NCBI RefSeq assembly: GCF_028656935.1
Contig: NZ_JAMDGZ010000019.1
Coordinates: 124,001-188,000 of the forward strand
Origin: Pseudomonas rubra
GTDB taxonomy: Bacteria > Pseudomonadota > Gammaproteobacteria > Pseudomonadales > Pseudomonadaceae
DNA length: 64,000 bases
Direction of reading: 5' to 3'
The notes under the pieces are model-generated. The model saw only the letters and a program-made list of their open reading frames with translations. It searched no databases and was not told where the DNA came from. Of this stretch, positions 8,876 through 18,392 are shown piece after piece. Every line of letters starts with the position of its first letter. The stretch's first letter is position 1. A program made the translations under genes and the position numbers.

Positions 8876-10768
8876 TCAAATCCTGAAACTGCCCACCAAC
8901 TGCTTCAACCGATTGGCCTGATTCTCCAGGTCATTGCAGGCGCGCAAGGTTGTCTGCAGGTTCGCTACCCCTTCCTGATTCAGCGTATTGATCTCAGTGA
9001 TGTCGACATTGATCGACTCGACCACGGCTGTCTGCTCTTCGGTGGCAGTGGCCACCGACTGGTTCATGCCGTCGATTTCGCCAATGCGCATGGTCACGCT
9101 GCCCAGCCGATCGCCGGCCTGGTTGGCGATGCCGACGCTGTGCTGGCTGTGGCTCTGGCTTTGGGTCATGGTGCTCACCGCCACCTGGGCGCCGGCCTGC
9201 AACTCTTCGATGATGCGCTGGACCTGCTGCGCTGAGTCCTGGGTGCGGTGGGCAAGGTTGCGTACCTCGTCAGCCACTACGGCAAAGCCGCGCCCGGCTT
9301 CACCGGCGCGGGCTGCTTCAATGGCGGCATTGAGGGCCAGCAGGTTGGTCTGTTGGGAAATCCCGCTGATCACCTCAAGAATCTGGCCAATGTTGACCGT
9401 GTTGGCGTTCAGGGTCTCGATGTTGCTGCATGAGTCGCTGATCTTCTCCGACAGCTGGTTCATCACCTCGATGGTTTGCTCGACCACTTGCTGGCCTTGT
9501 TCGGCCAGGTTGCGTGCATCGCTTGAGTGCTGCGAGGCGAGGGCGGCGTTCTGGGCGATTTCCTGAGCGGCGGCGCCCAGTTGGTTAATCGCGGCGGCGA
9601 CGCTGCTGGTGCGGCTCGACTGCTGGTCGGCATTGTGGATCGAGGCGTTCGAGGCACTGACGACACGCTGGGCCACTTCATTGACCTGGCCGGTGGCCGA
9701 GGCCACTTCGCGGATCGACTCGTGAATACGCTCGACGAAGCGGTTGAACGACTGACCGAGGCTGCCGAACTCGTCCTGGCCATGGATGCGCAGGCGTCGG
9801 GTCAGGTCGCCTTCACCTTCGGCGATGTCGTGCATGGCCCGACCCATCACATGCAGCGGCTCCATCAGCACGCGAATCAGCAGGCCGAGCAGGGCAATAA
9901 TGATCAGTACCGCGATGACCGTGGCCACCACTGCAGAGGTGCGCAGTTCGCTGAGCATGGCGAAGGCAAAATCCTGATCAAGCTCCAGCGCCACGTACCA
10001 GTCAGCCGAAGGCACGCCGTTGACCTTGGTGAAGGTGATGAACTGCTGGTGGCCGTCACGCTCGGCTTCCTTCAGGCCGCTGCCGACCTGCGGGGTGGCT
10101 TGGGGGTAGGCGTCGCTGAGGTTTTTCAGCACCAGGTCGGCTTTGGGGTGCACGAGGATCTTGCCGGCGCCGTTGACGATGAAGGCCTGGCCGTGGCCAT
10201 CGAAGTTCAGTGCGTTGATGATGGTGCTGATGCTGTCCAGGTCGGTGTCCACGCCGTTGACGCCAATCAGCCGACCCTGGTGCTGTACCGGGGTAGCCAG
10301 GGTGATCACCAGCTTGTTGGCGGACACCGAAATGTAGGGTTCGGTGACGATGGTCTGGCCGGCGCCAGTGGCGGCTTTGTACCAGCCGCGAACCCGTGGA
10401 TCGTAATCGGCGGCGCGATTACCCAGCGGTACCGACTGCATGTAACCGTCCTGGCCACCGAAGTAGGTCAGCAGGAAGTTACCGCCGTATACCGGCAGAT
10501 TCAGGCTACGCGTCAGGCTGTCTTTGTTGGCGCCATCGACGGCGACCTGCTGGGACAGCGACTGCAAAAGCTGCATGCGGCTTTGCAGCCAGGTCTGGAT
10601 GTTGCTGCCGGTCAGGCTGCCGAGCTCCTGCATCGAGGCTTCGGTGTTGCTGCGCAGGGTCTGCCGTTGGCGATAGTCGTTGAACAGGATGAAGCAAGTA
10701 AAGGCGACAGCAACCACCAGGGCGGCGGCGAGCAGAATCTTGTGGCTGAACTTCAGGTTTTTTGTCAT
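8876..10768 (-). CDS. Methyl-accepting chemotaxis protein with dCache sensor
   Basis: An inner-membrane chemoreceptor of 630 residues starting at [13 protein letters not shown]; an upstream ATG ten codons earlier is less likely. Order: TM1 (about 8-29), a periplasmic double-Cache domain (about 35-268), TM2 (about 270-292), HAMP, and a signalling domain with the hairpin tip [20 protein letters not shown]. The ligand pocket contains DPRVRGWY near 123-130, resembling the Arg/Trp pair of amino-acid-binding dCache receptors. However, the position after EPY is I-S-V where PctA-type sensors have an Asp, so an amino-acid ligand is not assured. It stands alone, away from other chemotaxis genes. Confidence 0.9.
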   Translation of the reverse strand: MTKNLKFSHKILLAAALVVAVAFTCFILFNDYRQRQTLRSNTEASMQELGSLTGSNIQTWLQSRMQLLQSLSQQVAVDGANKDSLTRSLNLPVYGGNFLLTYFGGQDGYMQSVPLGNRAADYDPRVRGWYKAATGAGQTIVTEPYISVSANKLVITLATPVQHQGRLIGVNGVDTDLDSISTIINALNFDGHGQAFIVNGAGKILVHPKADLVLKNLSDAYPQATPQVGSGLKEAERDGHQQFITFTKVNGVPSADWYVALELDQDFAFAMLSELRTSAVVATVIAVLIIIALLGLLIRVLMEPLHVMGRAMHDIAEGEGDLTRRLRIHGQDEFGSLGQSFNRFVERIHESIREVASATGQVNEVAQRVVSASNASIHNADQQSSRTSSVAAAINQLGAAAQEIAQNAALASQHSSDARNLAEQGQQVVEQTIEVMNQLSEKISDSCSNIETLNANTVNIGQILEVISGISQQTNLLALNAAIEAARAGEAGRGFAVVADEVRNLAHRTQDSAQQVQRIIEELQAGAQVAVSTMTQSQSHSQHSVGIANQAGDRLGSVTMRIGEIDGMNQSVATATEEQTAVVESINVDITEINTLNQEGVANLQTTLRACNDLENQANRLKQLVGSFRI

Positions 10769-11002
10769 TGCGAGGTCTGTCTGCACAAGGCGGGTCAACG
10801 GGACGGGCGCGGCAATCGGTCGCAGCGCCTTCCTATGTCGTCCGTTATGGGCAAAAGATTAATGGCAGAACTGACCAGTCGACCAATGGCGGGGGTTTGA
10901 CGTCAACAAAGCCTTGGTGCTCGGGAACCGGAGGGGCTTTTTCCCTTCTAAGCTGTCGGTAGGCCATCGTGCCTGCACCCTCATGTCCAGGAGTGACCTT
11001 TC

Positions 11003-11257
11003 ATGTCGTTGCGTTCTCTCGCCCTGCTGTCGTTGTGCGTGTTCCTCACTGCGTGCAACAAGATCAACCAGGAAAACTACTCACAGCTCAAGTCTGGCAT
11101 GACCAAGGTCGAGGTCGAAAAACTGCTGGGCGCGCCGGCCGATTGCTCGGGCGCACTGGGTATGTCCAGCTGCACCTGGGGCGACGAGAAAACCTTCATC
11201 AGCATCCAGTACGCCGCCGACAAAGTGCTGATGTATTCCGGGCAGGGCTTGAAATGA
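11003..11257 (+). CDS. Small lipoprotein with BamE/SmpA-like motif
   Basis: An 84-residue predicted lipoprotein. A short signal peptide ends in the lipobox LTAC, so Cys18 would be the lipidated residue. The mature part NYSQLKSGMTKVEVEKLLG has the 'G-M-x-x-x-E-V-x-x-L-L-G' pattern of the SmpA/BamE and DUF3862 fold, followed by a W-G aromatic strand. Its two further cysteines (CSGALGMSSC) may form a disulfide. The stop overlaps the lipocalin ATG (ATGA), so the two are translationally coupled. Function unknown. Confidence 0.8.
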   Translation: MSLRSLALLSLCVFLTACNKINQENYSQLKSGMTKVEVEKLLGAPADCSGALGMSSCTWGDEKTFISIQYAADKVLMYSGQGLK

Positions 11258-11829
11258 AGCGATTGCAACTGCTGCTGGTGCTGTGTGCTGGGTTGATCCT
11301 GGGTGGCTGCGCCAGCTCTGGCGCGGGCTCGCTTGCGCCGAAAACGGCCGAGCGGGTCGACCTCAAGCGCTATCAGGGCAAGTGGTATGAATTGGCGCGC
11401 TTGCCGATGTATTTCCAGCGTGACTGCGCTCAGTCCGAAGCCCATTACAACTTGAAGCCTGATGGTAGTGTTGGCGTGCTCAACCGTTGCCGCACCCTTG
11501 CCGGTGAATGGCAGGAAGCCAGTGGCACGGCCATGGCGCAAGTGCCGGGCAAGACCGACAAGCTCTGGGTAGAGTTCGACAACTGGTTCTCGACCTTGCT
11601 GCCGGGGGTTGCCAAGGGCGACTACTGGATCCTCTATGTCGATGACAAATACCAGACCGCGCTGGTTGGCAATCCCGATCGCAAGTATCTGTGGATACTC
11701 TCGCGTACCCCGACCATCCCGGCGTTGCAGCGCGAAAGCCTGCTGGCCAAGGCGCGCCAGCAGGGTTATGACACCCAGCGGCTGATCTGGCGGGTGGCGG
11801 ACAAGGACATGGTTGCGGCTAAGCCCTGA
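11254..11829 (+). CDS. blc: Outer-membrane lipocalin (Blc family)
   Basis: A 191-residue lipoprotein. The signal peptide ends in LGGCASS (lipobox LGGC), and the mature protein starts its lipocalin barrel with the family signature YQGKWYELARLPMYFQRDC near residues 45-64. A second conserved block, DYWILYVDDKYQTALVG, follows near 127-143. Bacterial lipocalins of this type sit on the inner face of the outer membrane and bind lysophospholipids or fatty acids. A much longer frame is open upstream, but the ATG overlapping the previous stop gives the proper signal peptide. Confidence 0.9.
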   Translation: MKRLQLLLVLCAGLILGGCASSGAGSLAPKTAERVDLKRYQGKWYELARLPMYFQRDCAQSEAHYNLKPDGSVGVLNRCRTLAGEWQEASGTAMAQVPGKTDKLWVEFDNWFSTLLPGVAKGDYWILYVDDKYQTALVGNPDRKYLWILSRTPTIPALQRESLLAKARQQGYDTQRLIWRVADKDMVAAKP

Positions 11830-11836
11830 TGCCCAA

Positions 11837-11900
11837 ATCGCTGGCAAGCCAGCTCCCACAAGGGCAGTGCAATCCCTGTGGGAGCTGGCTTGCCAGCGAT
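11837..11900. repeat. REP palindrome pair (CTGG class)
   Basis: ATCGCTGGCAAGCCAGCTCC with its inverse, loop bounded by CCCACA and TGTGGG. Relative to the common class, CGGGGCAAGCCCG is replaced by CTGGCAAGCCAG, with matching changes in both halves of each stem. It lies between the convergent lipocalin and hutF genes. Confidence 0.85.
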
Positions 11901-11920
11901 AGTCTCGCCTCGGATTTTGG

Positions 11921-13285
11921 TCAGCCCAACAGGCTGCGCAACACCCCGGCAAATGCCCGAGCGCTGTCTTCTTCCTGGGCATGACGGCCCTGACGCACGA
12001 CCCACTGGCCATTGACCATCACATCACGCACCTGACGGTCACCACCGGCAAACAACCAGCGGTTGAGGATACCGTCGCCACTGGCTGTGGCCAGGTACGG
12101 GTCATTGCCATCGAGCACCAGCCAGTCCGCACGTTTGCCCACGCTGAGCTCGCCAATGGCTTGTCCCAGCGCCTGGGCGCCGCCGCTCAGGGCGGCGTCG
12201 TACAACGTCCGTCCAACCATTGGCTGGTCGCTGCCATACAAGCGGTTGCGCCGCTGGTCGCGCAGTCGCTGGCCGTATTCCAGCCAGCGCAGTTCCTCGA
12301 CCACGCTCAGCGACACATGGCTGTCGGAGCCGATGCCCAGGCGCCCGCCTTGGGCCAGGTAGTCCACCGCCGGGAAAATACCGTCGCCCAGGTTGGCCTC
12401 GGTGGTCAGGCACAGGCCTGCAATTGCGCCGCTGCGGGCCATCAGGGTGACCTCGTCAGGCTCGGCGTGGGTGGCATGCACCAGGCACCAGCGCTGATCG
12501 ACTTCGGTGTTTTCATACAGCCACTGCAAAGGTCGGCGCCCGCTCCAAGCCAGGCAGTCGTCTACTTCCTTCTGCTGTTCGGCAATGTGGATATGCACCG
12601 GGCAGGCCTTGTCGCTGGCGGCCATGACCTGGGCGATCTGTTCTGGCGTGACGGCGCGAAGCGAGTGAAAGCACAGCCCCAGTTGCTGGGCAGGCTGCTT
12701 GGCCAGCACTGGCGCCAGCCGCTGCTGAAGTTTGAGGTACTGCTCGGTGCTGTTGATAAAGCGCCGCTGGCCGTCGTTGGGCGTTTGCCCGCCGAAGCCC
12801 GCGTGGCTGTAGAGCACGGGCAATAGGGTCAGGCCGATGCCGCTTGCGCGGGCGGCGGCGCTGATACGCAGGGACAGCTCCGCCGGGTCGGCGTAGGCCT
12901 GGCCCTGGGTGTCATGGTGAACGTAATGGAATTCTGCGACCGAGGTGTAGCCGGCCTTGAGCATCTCGATGTACAGCTGGCGGGCGATGACCTCCAACTG
13001 TTCAGGGCTGATCTTGCCGACCAGGCGGTACATCAGTTCACGCCAGGTCCAGAAGCTGTCATTGGGGTTGCCGGCCACTTCCGCAAGCCCGGCCATGGCG
13101 CGCTGGAAGGCGTGCGAGTGCAGGTTGGGCATGCCTGGCAGCAATGGCCCGGCCAGGCGTTCGGCGCCTTCGGCCGAAGCGTTGGCCTGGATACTGGCCA
13201 GCAGGCCGTCGGCGCCGACCTCGATTCGGACGTTTTCGGCCCAGCCTGTAGGCAGCAAAGCACGTTCGGCAAAGAAGACGGACAT
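11921..13285 (-). CDS. hutF: Formimidoylglutamate deiminase HutF
   Basis: Hydrolyses N-formimino-L-glutamate to N-formyl-L-glutamate and ammonia, the first half of the two-step route used by pseudomonads instead of HutG-type formiminoglutamase. The 454-residue amidohydrolase has the metal site NLHSHAFQRAM near residue 55, a later HVSLSVVEELRW region, and the C-terminal KRADWLVLDG typical of the superfamily. It runs opposite to hutCDUHTIG, and the shared 107-base gap contains a HutC-type palindrome, so it should be repressed by HutC too. Confidence 0.94.
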   Translation of the reverse strand: MSVFFAERALLPTGWAENVRIEVGADGLLASIQANASAEGAERLAGPLLPGMPNLHSHAFQRAMAGLAEVAGNPNDSFWTWRELMYRLVGKISPEQLEVIARQLYIEMLKAGYTSVAEFHYVHHDTQGQAYADPAELSLRISAAARASGIGLTLLPVLYSHAGFGGQTPNDGQRRFINSTEQYLKLQQRLAPVLAKQPAQQLGLCFHSLRAVTPEQIAQVMAASDKACPVHIHIAEQQKEVDDCLAWSGRRPLQWLYENTEVDQRWCLVHATHAEPDEVTLMARSGAIAGLCLTTEANLGDGIFPAVDYLAQGGRLGIGSDSHVSLSVVEELRWLEYGQRLRDQRRNRLYGSDQPMVGRTLYDAALSGGAQALGQAIGELSVGKRADWLVLDGNDPYLATASGDGILNRWLFAGGDRQVRDVMVNGQWVVRQGRHAQEEDSARAFAGVLRSLLG

Positions 13286-13310
13286 CGGCGTAACACCTCG
13301 TTGTGATTAT

Positions 13311-13323
13311 TTGTATATACATA
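13311..13323. promoter_or_regulatory. HutC-type operator between hutF and hutC
   Basis: Contains the 10-bp perfect palindrome TGTATATACA (13312-13321), a close relative of the CTTGTACATACAAG element before hutU. It lies 26 bases before the hutF start and 70 before hutC, so one repressor site could serve both divergent genes. It falls between a TTGTGA (13301-13306) and TATACA (13322-13327), a possible hutC promoter, which would make hutC autoregulated. Confidence 0.6.
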
Positions 13324-13392
13324 TACAGACGTTTGCCTGCTGGGTAAACTCCGGCAAGCTACCGTTCATTCAACCGAACAAGGATATTTTCC

Positions 13393-14139
13393 GTGCCGAC
13401 ACCTCCTGTCTCCGCGCTGGTTGCCCAGATGGGCGAGGGTCCGGCGCCGCTGTACGCCCGGGTCAAACAAATGATCGCCCAGCAGATCCAGAATGGCAGC
13501 TGGCCGCCGCATCATCGGGTGCCGTCTGAGAGCGAGCTGGTCAACCAGTTGGGCTTTAGCCGCATGACTATCAACCGCGCCCTGCGCGAGCTGACCGCCG
13601 AAGGTCTGCTGGTGCGCATGCAAGGCGTCGGTACGTTTGTGGCCGAGCCCAAGACCCGTTCAGCCTTGTTCGAGGTCAACAACATAGCCGATGAAATCGC
13701 CGCCCGTGGCCACCAGCATACTTGCCAGGTGGTCATTCTCGCCGAAGAGGCCGCCGGCTCCGAGCGCGCCCTGGCCCTGGACATGCGAGAAGGTCAAAGG
13801 GTGTTCCACTCGTTGATCGTGCATTACGAGAACGATGTTGCCGTACAAATCGAAGACCGCTTCGTCAACGCCGCCGTGGCGCCCGATTACCTGCGCCAGG
13901 ACTTCACCCGGCAGACGCCCTACGCCTACCTGTCCCAGGTGGCGCCGCTGACCGAGGGCGAGCATGTGGTCGAAGCGATCCTCGCCGAGCCGGAAGAATG
14001 CCGCCTGCTGCAAATCGAACAGGGTGAGCCGTGCCTGCTGATCCGCCGCCGTACCTGGTCGGGTCGTCAGCCGGTGACTGCCGCTCGTCTGATTCATCCC
14101 GGATCCCGTCATCGTCTTGAAGGACGCTTCAGCAAATGA
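13393..14139 (+). CDS. hutC: Histidine utilisation repressor HutC (GntR/UTRA)
   Basis: A GntR-family repressor of the HutC subfamily that is released by urocanate. The 248 residues carry an N-terminal winged helix (about 18-85; PLYARVKQMIAQQI, RVPSESELVNQLGFSRMTI) and a C-terminal UTRA ligand domain (about 100-240). Translation begins at GTG, reading MPTPPVSALVAQMGEG; no ATG lies closer to the winged helix. Its stop overlaps the hutD start (ATGA). Predicted target sites are seen upstream of hutF/hutC and hutU in this window. Confidence 0.93.
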   Translation: MPTPPVSALVAQMGEGPAPLYARVKQMIAQQIQNGSWPPHHRVPSESELVNQLGFSRMTINRALRELTAEGLLVRMQGVGTFVAEPKTRSALFEVNNIADEIAARGHQHTCQVVILAEEAAGSERALALDMREGQRVFHSLIVHYENDVAVQIEDRFVNAAVAPDYLRQDFTRQTPYAYLSQVAPLTEGEHVVEAILAEPEECRLLQIEQGEPCLLIRRRTWSGRQPVTAARLIHPGSRHRLEGRFSK

Positions 14140-14705
14140 GCCAGTTGCAGGTATTACGTGCCAAAGACTATCCCCGCATGCCCTGGAAGAACGGCGGCGG
14201 CAGCACCGAAGAAATCACCCGCGATGCCGGCGTCGGCCTGGATGGCTTTGGCTGGCGTCTGTCGATTGCCGACATCAGCGAGTCGGGAGGCTTTTCCAGT
14301 TTTGCCGGGTATCAGCGGATCATCACTGTGCTTGAGGGCGAGGGCATGCGCCTGCAGGTTGACGGCCAGCCAACGCGGCCGCTGCTGCCGTTCGATGCCT
14401 TTGCTTTCAGCGGCGAAAGCCAGGTCAGTTGCAGTCTGCTCGGCGGCTCGATTCGCGACTTCAACCTGATCTATTCCCCCGAGCGTTACTGTGCCCGCCT
14501 GCAGTGGCTCGATGGCAGCCAGCGGGTGTTCAGTTCAGCCTCGACTCTGCTGTTGTTTGCTGTGTCCGCTCAGGTCGAGGTGGCGATGGACGAGGCTGTG
14601 CAGTTGCTCGGGCGCCATGACTGCCTGCACCTGGAGGGCAACCAGGGCCTGCGGACCTTGAACATTCAGGGGCGTTGCTGCCTGATCGAGTTGAGTCCGC
14701 GCTGA
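14136..14705 (+). CDS. hutD: HutD/Ves family protein
   Basis: A 189-residue cupin-fold protein of the HutD/Ves family. Landmarks are the start LRAKDYPRMPWKNGGGSTEEI, a WRLSIADISESGGFSSFAGYQR stretch split by strands, and ITVLEGEGM near 68-76. HutD is conserved inside pseudomonad hut operons; from the literature it appears to act as a governor of hut expression, probably by binding a pathway compound such as formylglutamate, rather than as an enzyme. It overlaps hutC by four bases. Confidence 0.88.
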   Translation: MSQLQVLRAKDYPRMPWKNGGGSTEEITRDAGVGLDGFGWRLSIADISESGGFSSFAGYQRIITVLEGEGMRLQVDGQPTRPLLPFDAFAFSGESQVSCSLLGGSIRDFNLIYSPERYCARLQWLDGSQRVFSSASTLLLFAVSAQVEVAMDEAVQLLGRHDCLHLEGNQGLRTLNIQGRCCLIELSPR

Positions 14706-14715
14706 CGTTGTTACG

Positions 14716-14740
14716 CCTCGGCCGCACACGGCGGCCGGGG
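14716..14740 (+). terminator. Hairpin after hutD
   Basis: CCTCGGCCGC pairs with GCGGCCGGGG (one G-T pair) around the 5-base loop ACACG, 11 bases past the hutD stop. Only a weak T-containing tail follows. It would separate the hutCD transcript from the independently promoted hutU. Confidence 0.5.
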
Positions 14741-14891
14741 CTGTTACCGATTGACCCAAAGTGGTGCAACGCCGCTGGTCCCCTTGGCTTGACCGTTCAT
14801 CTCCCCAGAATTTTTTTATCTCGCCACAGCCCGTGTACTGCGGGGCTCTAGCGCCTGCCTTGGCGGCGCCTTAGCGATGCTGGAGAGGAGT

Positions 14892-14907
14892 TGGCATTTC
14901 AATTGCC
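14892..14907 (+). promoter_or_regulatory. Sigma54 promoter of hutU
   Basis: TGGCATTTCAATTGCC has GG and GC ten bases apart and matches TGGCACG-N4-TTGCW closely. Predicted transcript start is near 14918, giving an 86-base leader. Sigma54 (RpoN) with CbrAB or NtrBC activation of hutU is known in Pseudomonas fluorescens. The 298-base hutD-hutU gap otherwise holds only the hairpin, this promoter and operator sequences. Confidence 0.75.
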
Positions 14908-14911
14908 TATG

Positions 14912-14925
14912 CTTGTACATACAAG
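14912..14925. promoter_or_regulatory. HutC operator at the hutU start site
   Basis: CTTGTACATACAAG is a 14-bp near-perfect palindrome (arms CTTGT/ACAAG and TA-C-A-TA centre) of the type bound by HutC. It starts 5 bases after the -12 element and covers the predicted +1, where it would block open-complex formation or escape. A further half-site-like TTGTATAAG follows at about 14936-14944. Confidence 0.7.
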
Positions 14926-15003
14926 TAAAGATGTGTTTGTATAAGCGCCATGACCCACCCAATGCCTGGGTTGCTCTGGACCGATCGCTGAGGAGCTATT
15001 TCC

Positions 15004-16683
15004 GTGACTGACAACAATTTCAAGAAATTCCGTGACGTCGAAATCCGCGCAGCGCGCGGCAACAAGCTGACCGCCAAAAGCTGGCTGACTGAAGCACCGT
15101 TGCGCATGCTGATGAACAACCTCGACCCGGAAGTCGCCGAAAACCCGAAAGAGCTGGTGGTCTACGGCGGTATCGGCCGTGCCGCGCGTAACTGGGAGTG
15201 CTACGACAAGATCGTCGAGAGCCTGACCAACCTGAACGACGACGAGACCCTGCTGGTGCAATCCGGCAAGCCGGTTGGCGTGTTCAAGACCCACAGCAAT
15301 GCCCCGCGCGTGCTGATCGCCAACTCCAACCTGGTGCCACACTGGGCCAACTGGGAGCACTTCAACGAACTGGATGCCAAGGGCCTGGCCATGTACGGCC
15401 AGATGACCGCCGGTAGCTGGATCTACATCGGCAGCCAGGGCATCGTTCAGGGCACCTATGAAACCTTCGTCGAAGCCGGTCGCCAGCACTACAACGGCAG
15501 CCTCAAGGGTAAGTGGGTACTGACCGCAGGCCTCGGCGGCATGGGCGGCGCCCAGCCACTGGCGGCAACGCTTGCCGGTGCTTGCTCGCTGAACATCGAA
15601 TGCCAGCAGAGCCGCATCGATTTCCGCCTGAGCAGCCGTTACGTCGACGAGCAAGCCAAGGACCTGGATGACGCCCTGGCACGTATCGCCAAGTACACCG
15701 CAGAAGGCAAGGCCATCTCCATCGCCCTGCTGGGCAACGCTGCAGAAATCCTGCCTGAGCTGGTCAAGCGTGGCGTGCGTCCGGACATGGTCACCGACCA
15801 GACCAGCGCCCACGACCCACTCAACGGCTACCTGCCAGCCGGCTGGACCTGGGAGCAATACCGCGACCGCGCGCAAACCGAACCGGCCGCTGTGGTCAAG
15901 GCTGCCAAGCAATCCATGGCTGTACACGTTCAAGCCATGCTGGATTTCCAGAAGCAAGGCGTCCCGACCTTCGACTACGGCAACAACATCCGTCAGATGG
16001 CCAAGGAAGAAGGCGTGAGCAACGCGTTCGACTTCCCAGGCTTCGTACCAGCCTACATCCGTCCGCTGTTCTGCCGCGGTATCGGTCCGTTCCGTTGGGC
16101 TGCACTGTCGGGCAACGCCGAAGACATCTACAAGACCGACGCCAAGGTTAAAGAACTGATCGCCGACGACGCCCACCTGCACAACTGGCTGGACATGGCC
16201 CGCGAGCGCATCAGCTTCCAGGGCCTGCCAGCACGTATCTGCTGGGTGGGTCTGGGTCTGCGTGCCAAGCTTGGCCTGGCGTTCAACGAAATGGTCCGCA
16301 GCGGTGAGCTGTCGGCACCGATCGTCATCGGCCGCGACCACCTGGACTCCGGTTCCGTTTCCAGCCCGAACCGTGAAACCGAATCGATGCAAGATGGCTC
16401 CGATGCCGTCTCCGACTGGCCGCTGCTCAACGCCCTGCTCAACACCGCCAGTGGCGCAACCTGGGTTTCCCTGCACCACGGTGGTGGCGTTGGCATGGGC
16501 TTCTCTCAGCACTCGGGCATGGTCATTGTCTGCGATGGTACTGATGAAGCGGCCGAGCGTATCGCTCGCGTACTGCACAACGACCCGGCCACCGGTGTCA
16601 TGCGTCACGCCGATGCCGGTTATCAGATCGCCATCGATTGTGCGAAGGATCAAGGCTTGAACCTGCCGATGATCACCGGCTGA
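15004..16683 (+). CDS. hutU: Urocanate hydratase HutU
   Basis: Converts urocanate to 4-imidazolone-5-propionate using tightly bound NAD+. The 559 residues match the family length. The glycine-rich [17 protein letters not shown] at about 177-193 is the NAD-binding loop, and the conserved CYS-containing segment [14 protein letters not shown] occurs near 412-425. Start is GTG with a GGAG ribosome site eight bases ahead. The first codons include an ACAACAA run similar to, but not a full match for, Crc/Hfq target motifs. hutH follows after 67 bases. Confidence 0.97.
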   Translation: MTDNNFKKFRDVEIRAARGNKLTAKSWLTEAPLRMLMNNLDPEVAENPKELVVYGGIGRAARNWECYDKIVESLTNLNDDETLLVQSGKPVGVFKTHSNAPRVLIANSNLVPHWANWEHFNELDAKGLAMYGQMTAGSWIYIGSQGIVQGTYETFVEAGRQHYNGSLKGKWVLTAGLGGMGGAQPLAATLAGACSLNIECQQSRIDFRLSSRYVDEQAKDLDDALARIAKYTAEGKAISIALLGNAAEILPELVKRGVRPDMVTDQTSAHDPLNGYLPAGWTWEQYRDRAQTEPAAVVKAAKQSMAVHVQAMLDFQKQGVPTFDYGNNIRQMAKEEGVSNAFDFPGFVPAYIRPLFCRGIGPFRWAALSGNAEDIYKTDAKVKELIADDAHLHNWLDMARERISFQGLPARICWVGLGLRAKLGLAFNEMVRSGELSAPIVIGRDHLDSGSVSSPNRETESMQDGSDAVSDWPLLNALLNTASGATWVSLHHGGGVGMGFSQHSGMVIVCDGTDEAAERIARVLHNDPATGVMRHADAGYQIAIDCAKDQGLNLPMITG

Positions 16684-16750
16684 TCTTCGTTAAATAGTTG
16701 ATACTGATATCTATGCAGGCGAATACGCCTCACGAGTACGGAGCATTAAC

Positions 16751-18283
16751 GTGACTGAATTGACCCTCAAGCCTGGCACCCTGACCCTGGCGCAGCTGCG
16801 TGCGATCTACCAGCAACCGGTAAAACTCAAGCTGGACGCCAGCGCTGACCAGCAGATCGACGCCAGCGTCGCCTGTGTCGAGCAGATTCTTGCGGAAAAC
16901 CGCACCGCCTACGGCATCAACACCGGTTTCGGCCTGCTGGCCTCGACCCGTATCGCCAGCCACGACCTGGAAAACCTCCAGCGTTCGCTGGTACTGTCCC
17001 ACGCCGCAGGTGTTGGCCAGCCGATCGACGATGCCCTGGTGCGCCTGATCATGGTGCTCAAGGTCAACAGCCTGAGCCGTGGTTTCTCCGGTATCCGCCG
17101 CAAGGTCATCAACGCGCTGATCAGCTTGATCAACGCTGAGGTCTACCCGCACATCCCGCTCAAAGGTTCGGTCGGTGCTTCCGGCGACCTGGCTCCGCTG
17201 GCGCACATGTCACTGGTACTGCTCGGTGAAGGCAAGGCGCGCCACAACGGCCAATGGCTGTCGGCCACCGAAGCCCTGGCGGTTGCCGGCCTTGAGCCGC
17301 TGACTTTGGCGGCCAAGGAAGGCCTGGCGCTGCTCAACGGTACCCAGGCATCCACTGCCTATGCCTTGCGCGGCCTGTTCGAAGGCGAAGACCTGTTCGC
17401 CGCTGCCACCTCGATCGGTGCCCTGACCGTGGAAGCCGTGCTCGGTTCGCGCTCGCCATTCGACGCACGTATCCACGAAGCCCGTGGCCAACGTGGCCAG
17501 ATCGACTCCGCTGCCTGCTACCGCGACCTGCTCGGTGATGGCACTGAGGTTTCGGCGTCCCACGAAAATTGCGGCAAGGTCCAGGACCCGTACTCGCTGC
17601 GTTGCCAGCCACAGGTCATGGGCGCCTGCCTGACCCAACTGCGCCAGGCCGCCGAAGTACTGGTGGTCGAAGCCAACGCGGTGTCCGACAACCCGCTGGT
17701 GTTCGCGGCCGAAGGTGATGTGATCTCCGGCGGTAACTTCCACGCCGAACCGGTTGCCATGGCCGCCGACAACATGGCCCTGGCCATCGCTGAAATCGGT
17801 TCGCTGAGCGAGCGCCGCATTTCGCTGATGATGGACAAGCACATGTCCCAGCTGCCTCCGTTCCTGGTCGCCAATGGTGGGGTCAACTCCGGCTTCATGA
17901 TCGCCCAGGTTACCGCTGCGGCCCTGGCCAGCGAAAACAAGGCCCTGGCGCATCCGCACAGCGTCGACAGCCTGCCGACCTCGGCCAACCAGGAAGACCA
18001 CGTGTCGATGGCCCCGGCTGCTGGCAAGCGTCTGTGGGAAATGGCCGAGAACACCCGTGGGGTGCTCGCCGTGGAATGGCTGGCTGCAGCGCAAGGCCTG
18101 GACCTGCGCGAAGGCCTGAAGACTTCGCCGAAGCTGGAGCAGGCGCGTCAGACCTTGCGCGGCAAGGTCGCCTTCTACGAGAAAGACCGCTTCTTCGCCC
18201 CAGACATCGAGGCGGCTATCGCCCTGCTGGCCGAAGGTCAACTGACCGGCCTGCTGCCGGCCAAGGTCCTGCCTAGCCTGTAA
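16751..18283 (+). CDS. hutH: Histidine ammonia-lyase HutH
   Basis: Removes ammonia from L-histidine to give urocanate, the entry step of the pathway and the source of the HutC inducer. The 510 residues contain the Ala143-Ser144-Gly145 triad in [12 protein letters not shown] that cyclises to the MIO electrophile. Other conserved blocks are YGINTGFG near 54 and the [12 protein letters not shown] stretch ([15 protein letters not shown]) near 277. GTG start. It ends about 26 bases before a REP element, which separates it from hutT. Confidence 0.97.
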   Translation: MTELTLKPGTLTLAQLRAIYQQPVKLKLDASADQQIDASVACVEQILAENRTAYGINTGFGLLASTRIASHDLENLQRSLVLSHAAGVGQPIDDALVRLIMVLKVNSLSRGFSGIRRKVINALISLINAEVYPHIPLKGSVGASGDLAPLAHMSLVLLGEGKARHNGQWLSATEALAVAGLEPLTLAAKEGLALLNGTQASTAYALRGLFEGEDLFAAATSIGALTVEAVLGSRSPFDARIHEARGQRGQIDSAACYRDLLGDGTEVSASHENCGKVQDPYSLRCQPQVMGACLTQLRQAAEVLVVEANAVSDNPLVFAAEGDVISGGNFHAEPVAMAADNMALAIAEIGSLSERRISLMMDKHMSQLPPFLVANGGVNSGFMIAQVTAAALASENKALAHPHSVDSLPTSANQEDHVSMAPAAGKRLWEMAENTRGVLAVEWLAAAQGLDLREGLKTSPKLEQARQTLRGKVAFYEKDRFFAPDIEAAIALLAEGQLTGLLPAKVLPSL

Positions 18284-18309
18284 TCCCCCAGGGGCGGCTG
18301 CGAGCGACT

Positions 18310-18357
18310 TCGCGGGGCAAGCCCGCTCCTACTGTGGGAGCGGGCTTGCCCCGCGAT
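18310..18357. repeat. REP palindrome pair (CGGGG class, short loop)
   Basis: CGCGGGGCAAGCCCGCTCC and its inverse are almost abutting (CTCCTACTGTGGGAG), the shortest loop of the set. It lies between hutH and hutT, in the same transcription direction, where it could lower downstream mRNA or protect the hutUH transcript end. Confidence 0.9.
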
Positions 18358-18392
18358 GGTCGATGACGCAGCTCAATCATTTTCACGACCAG

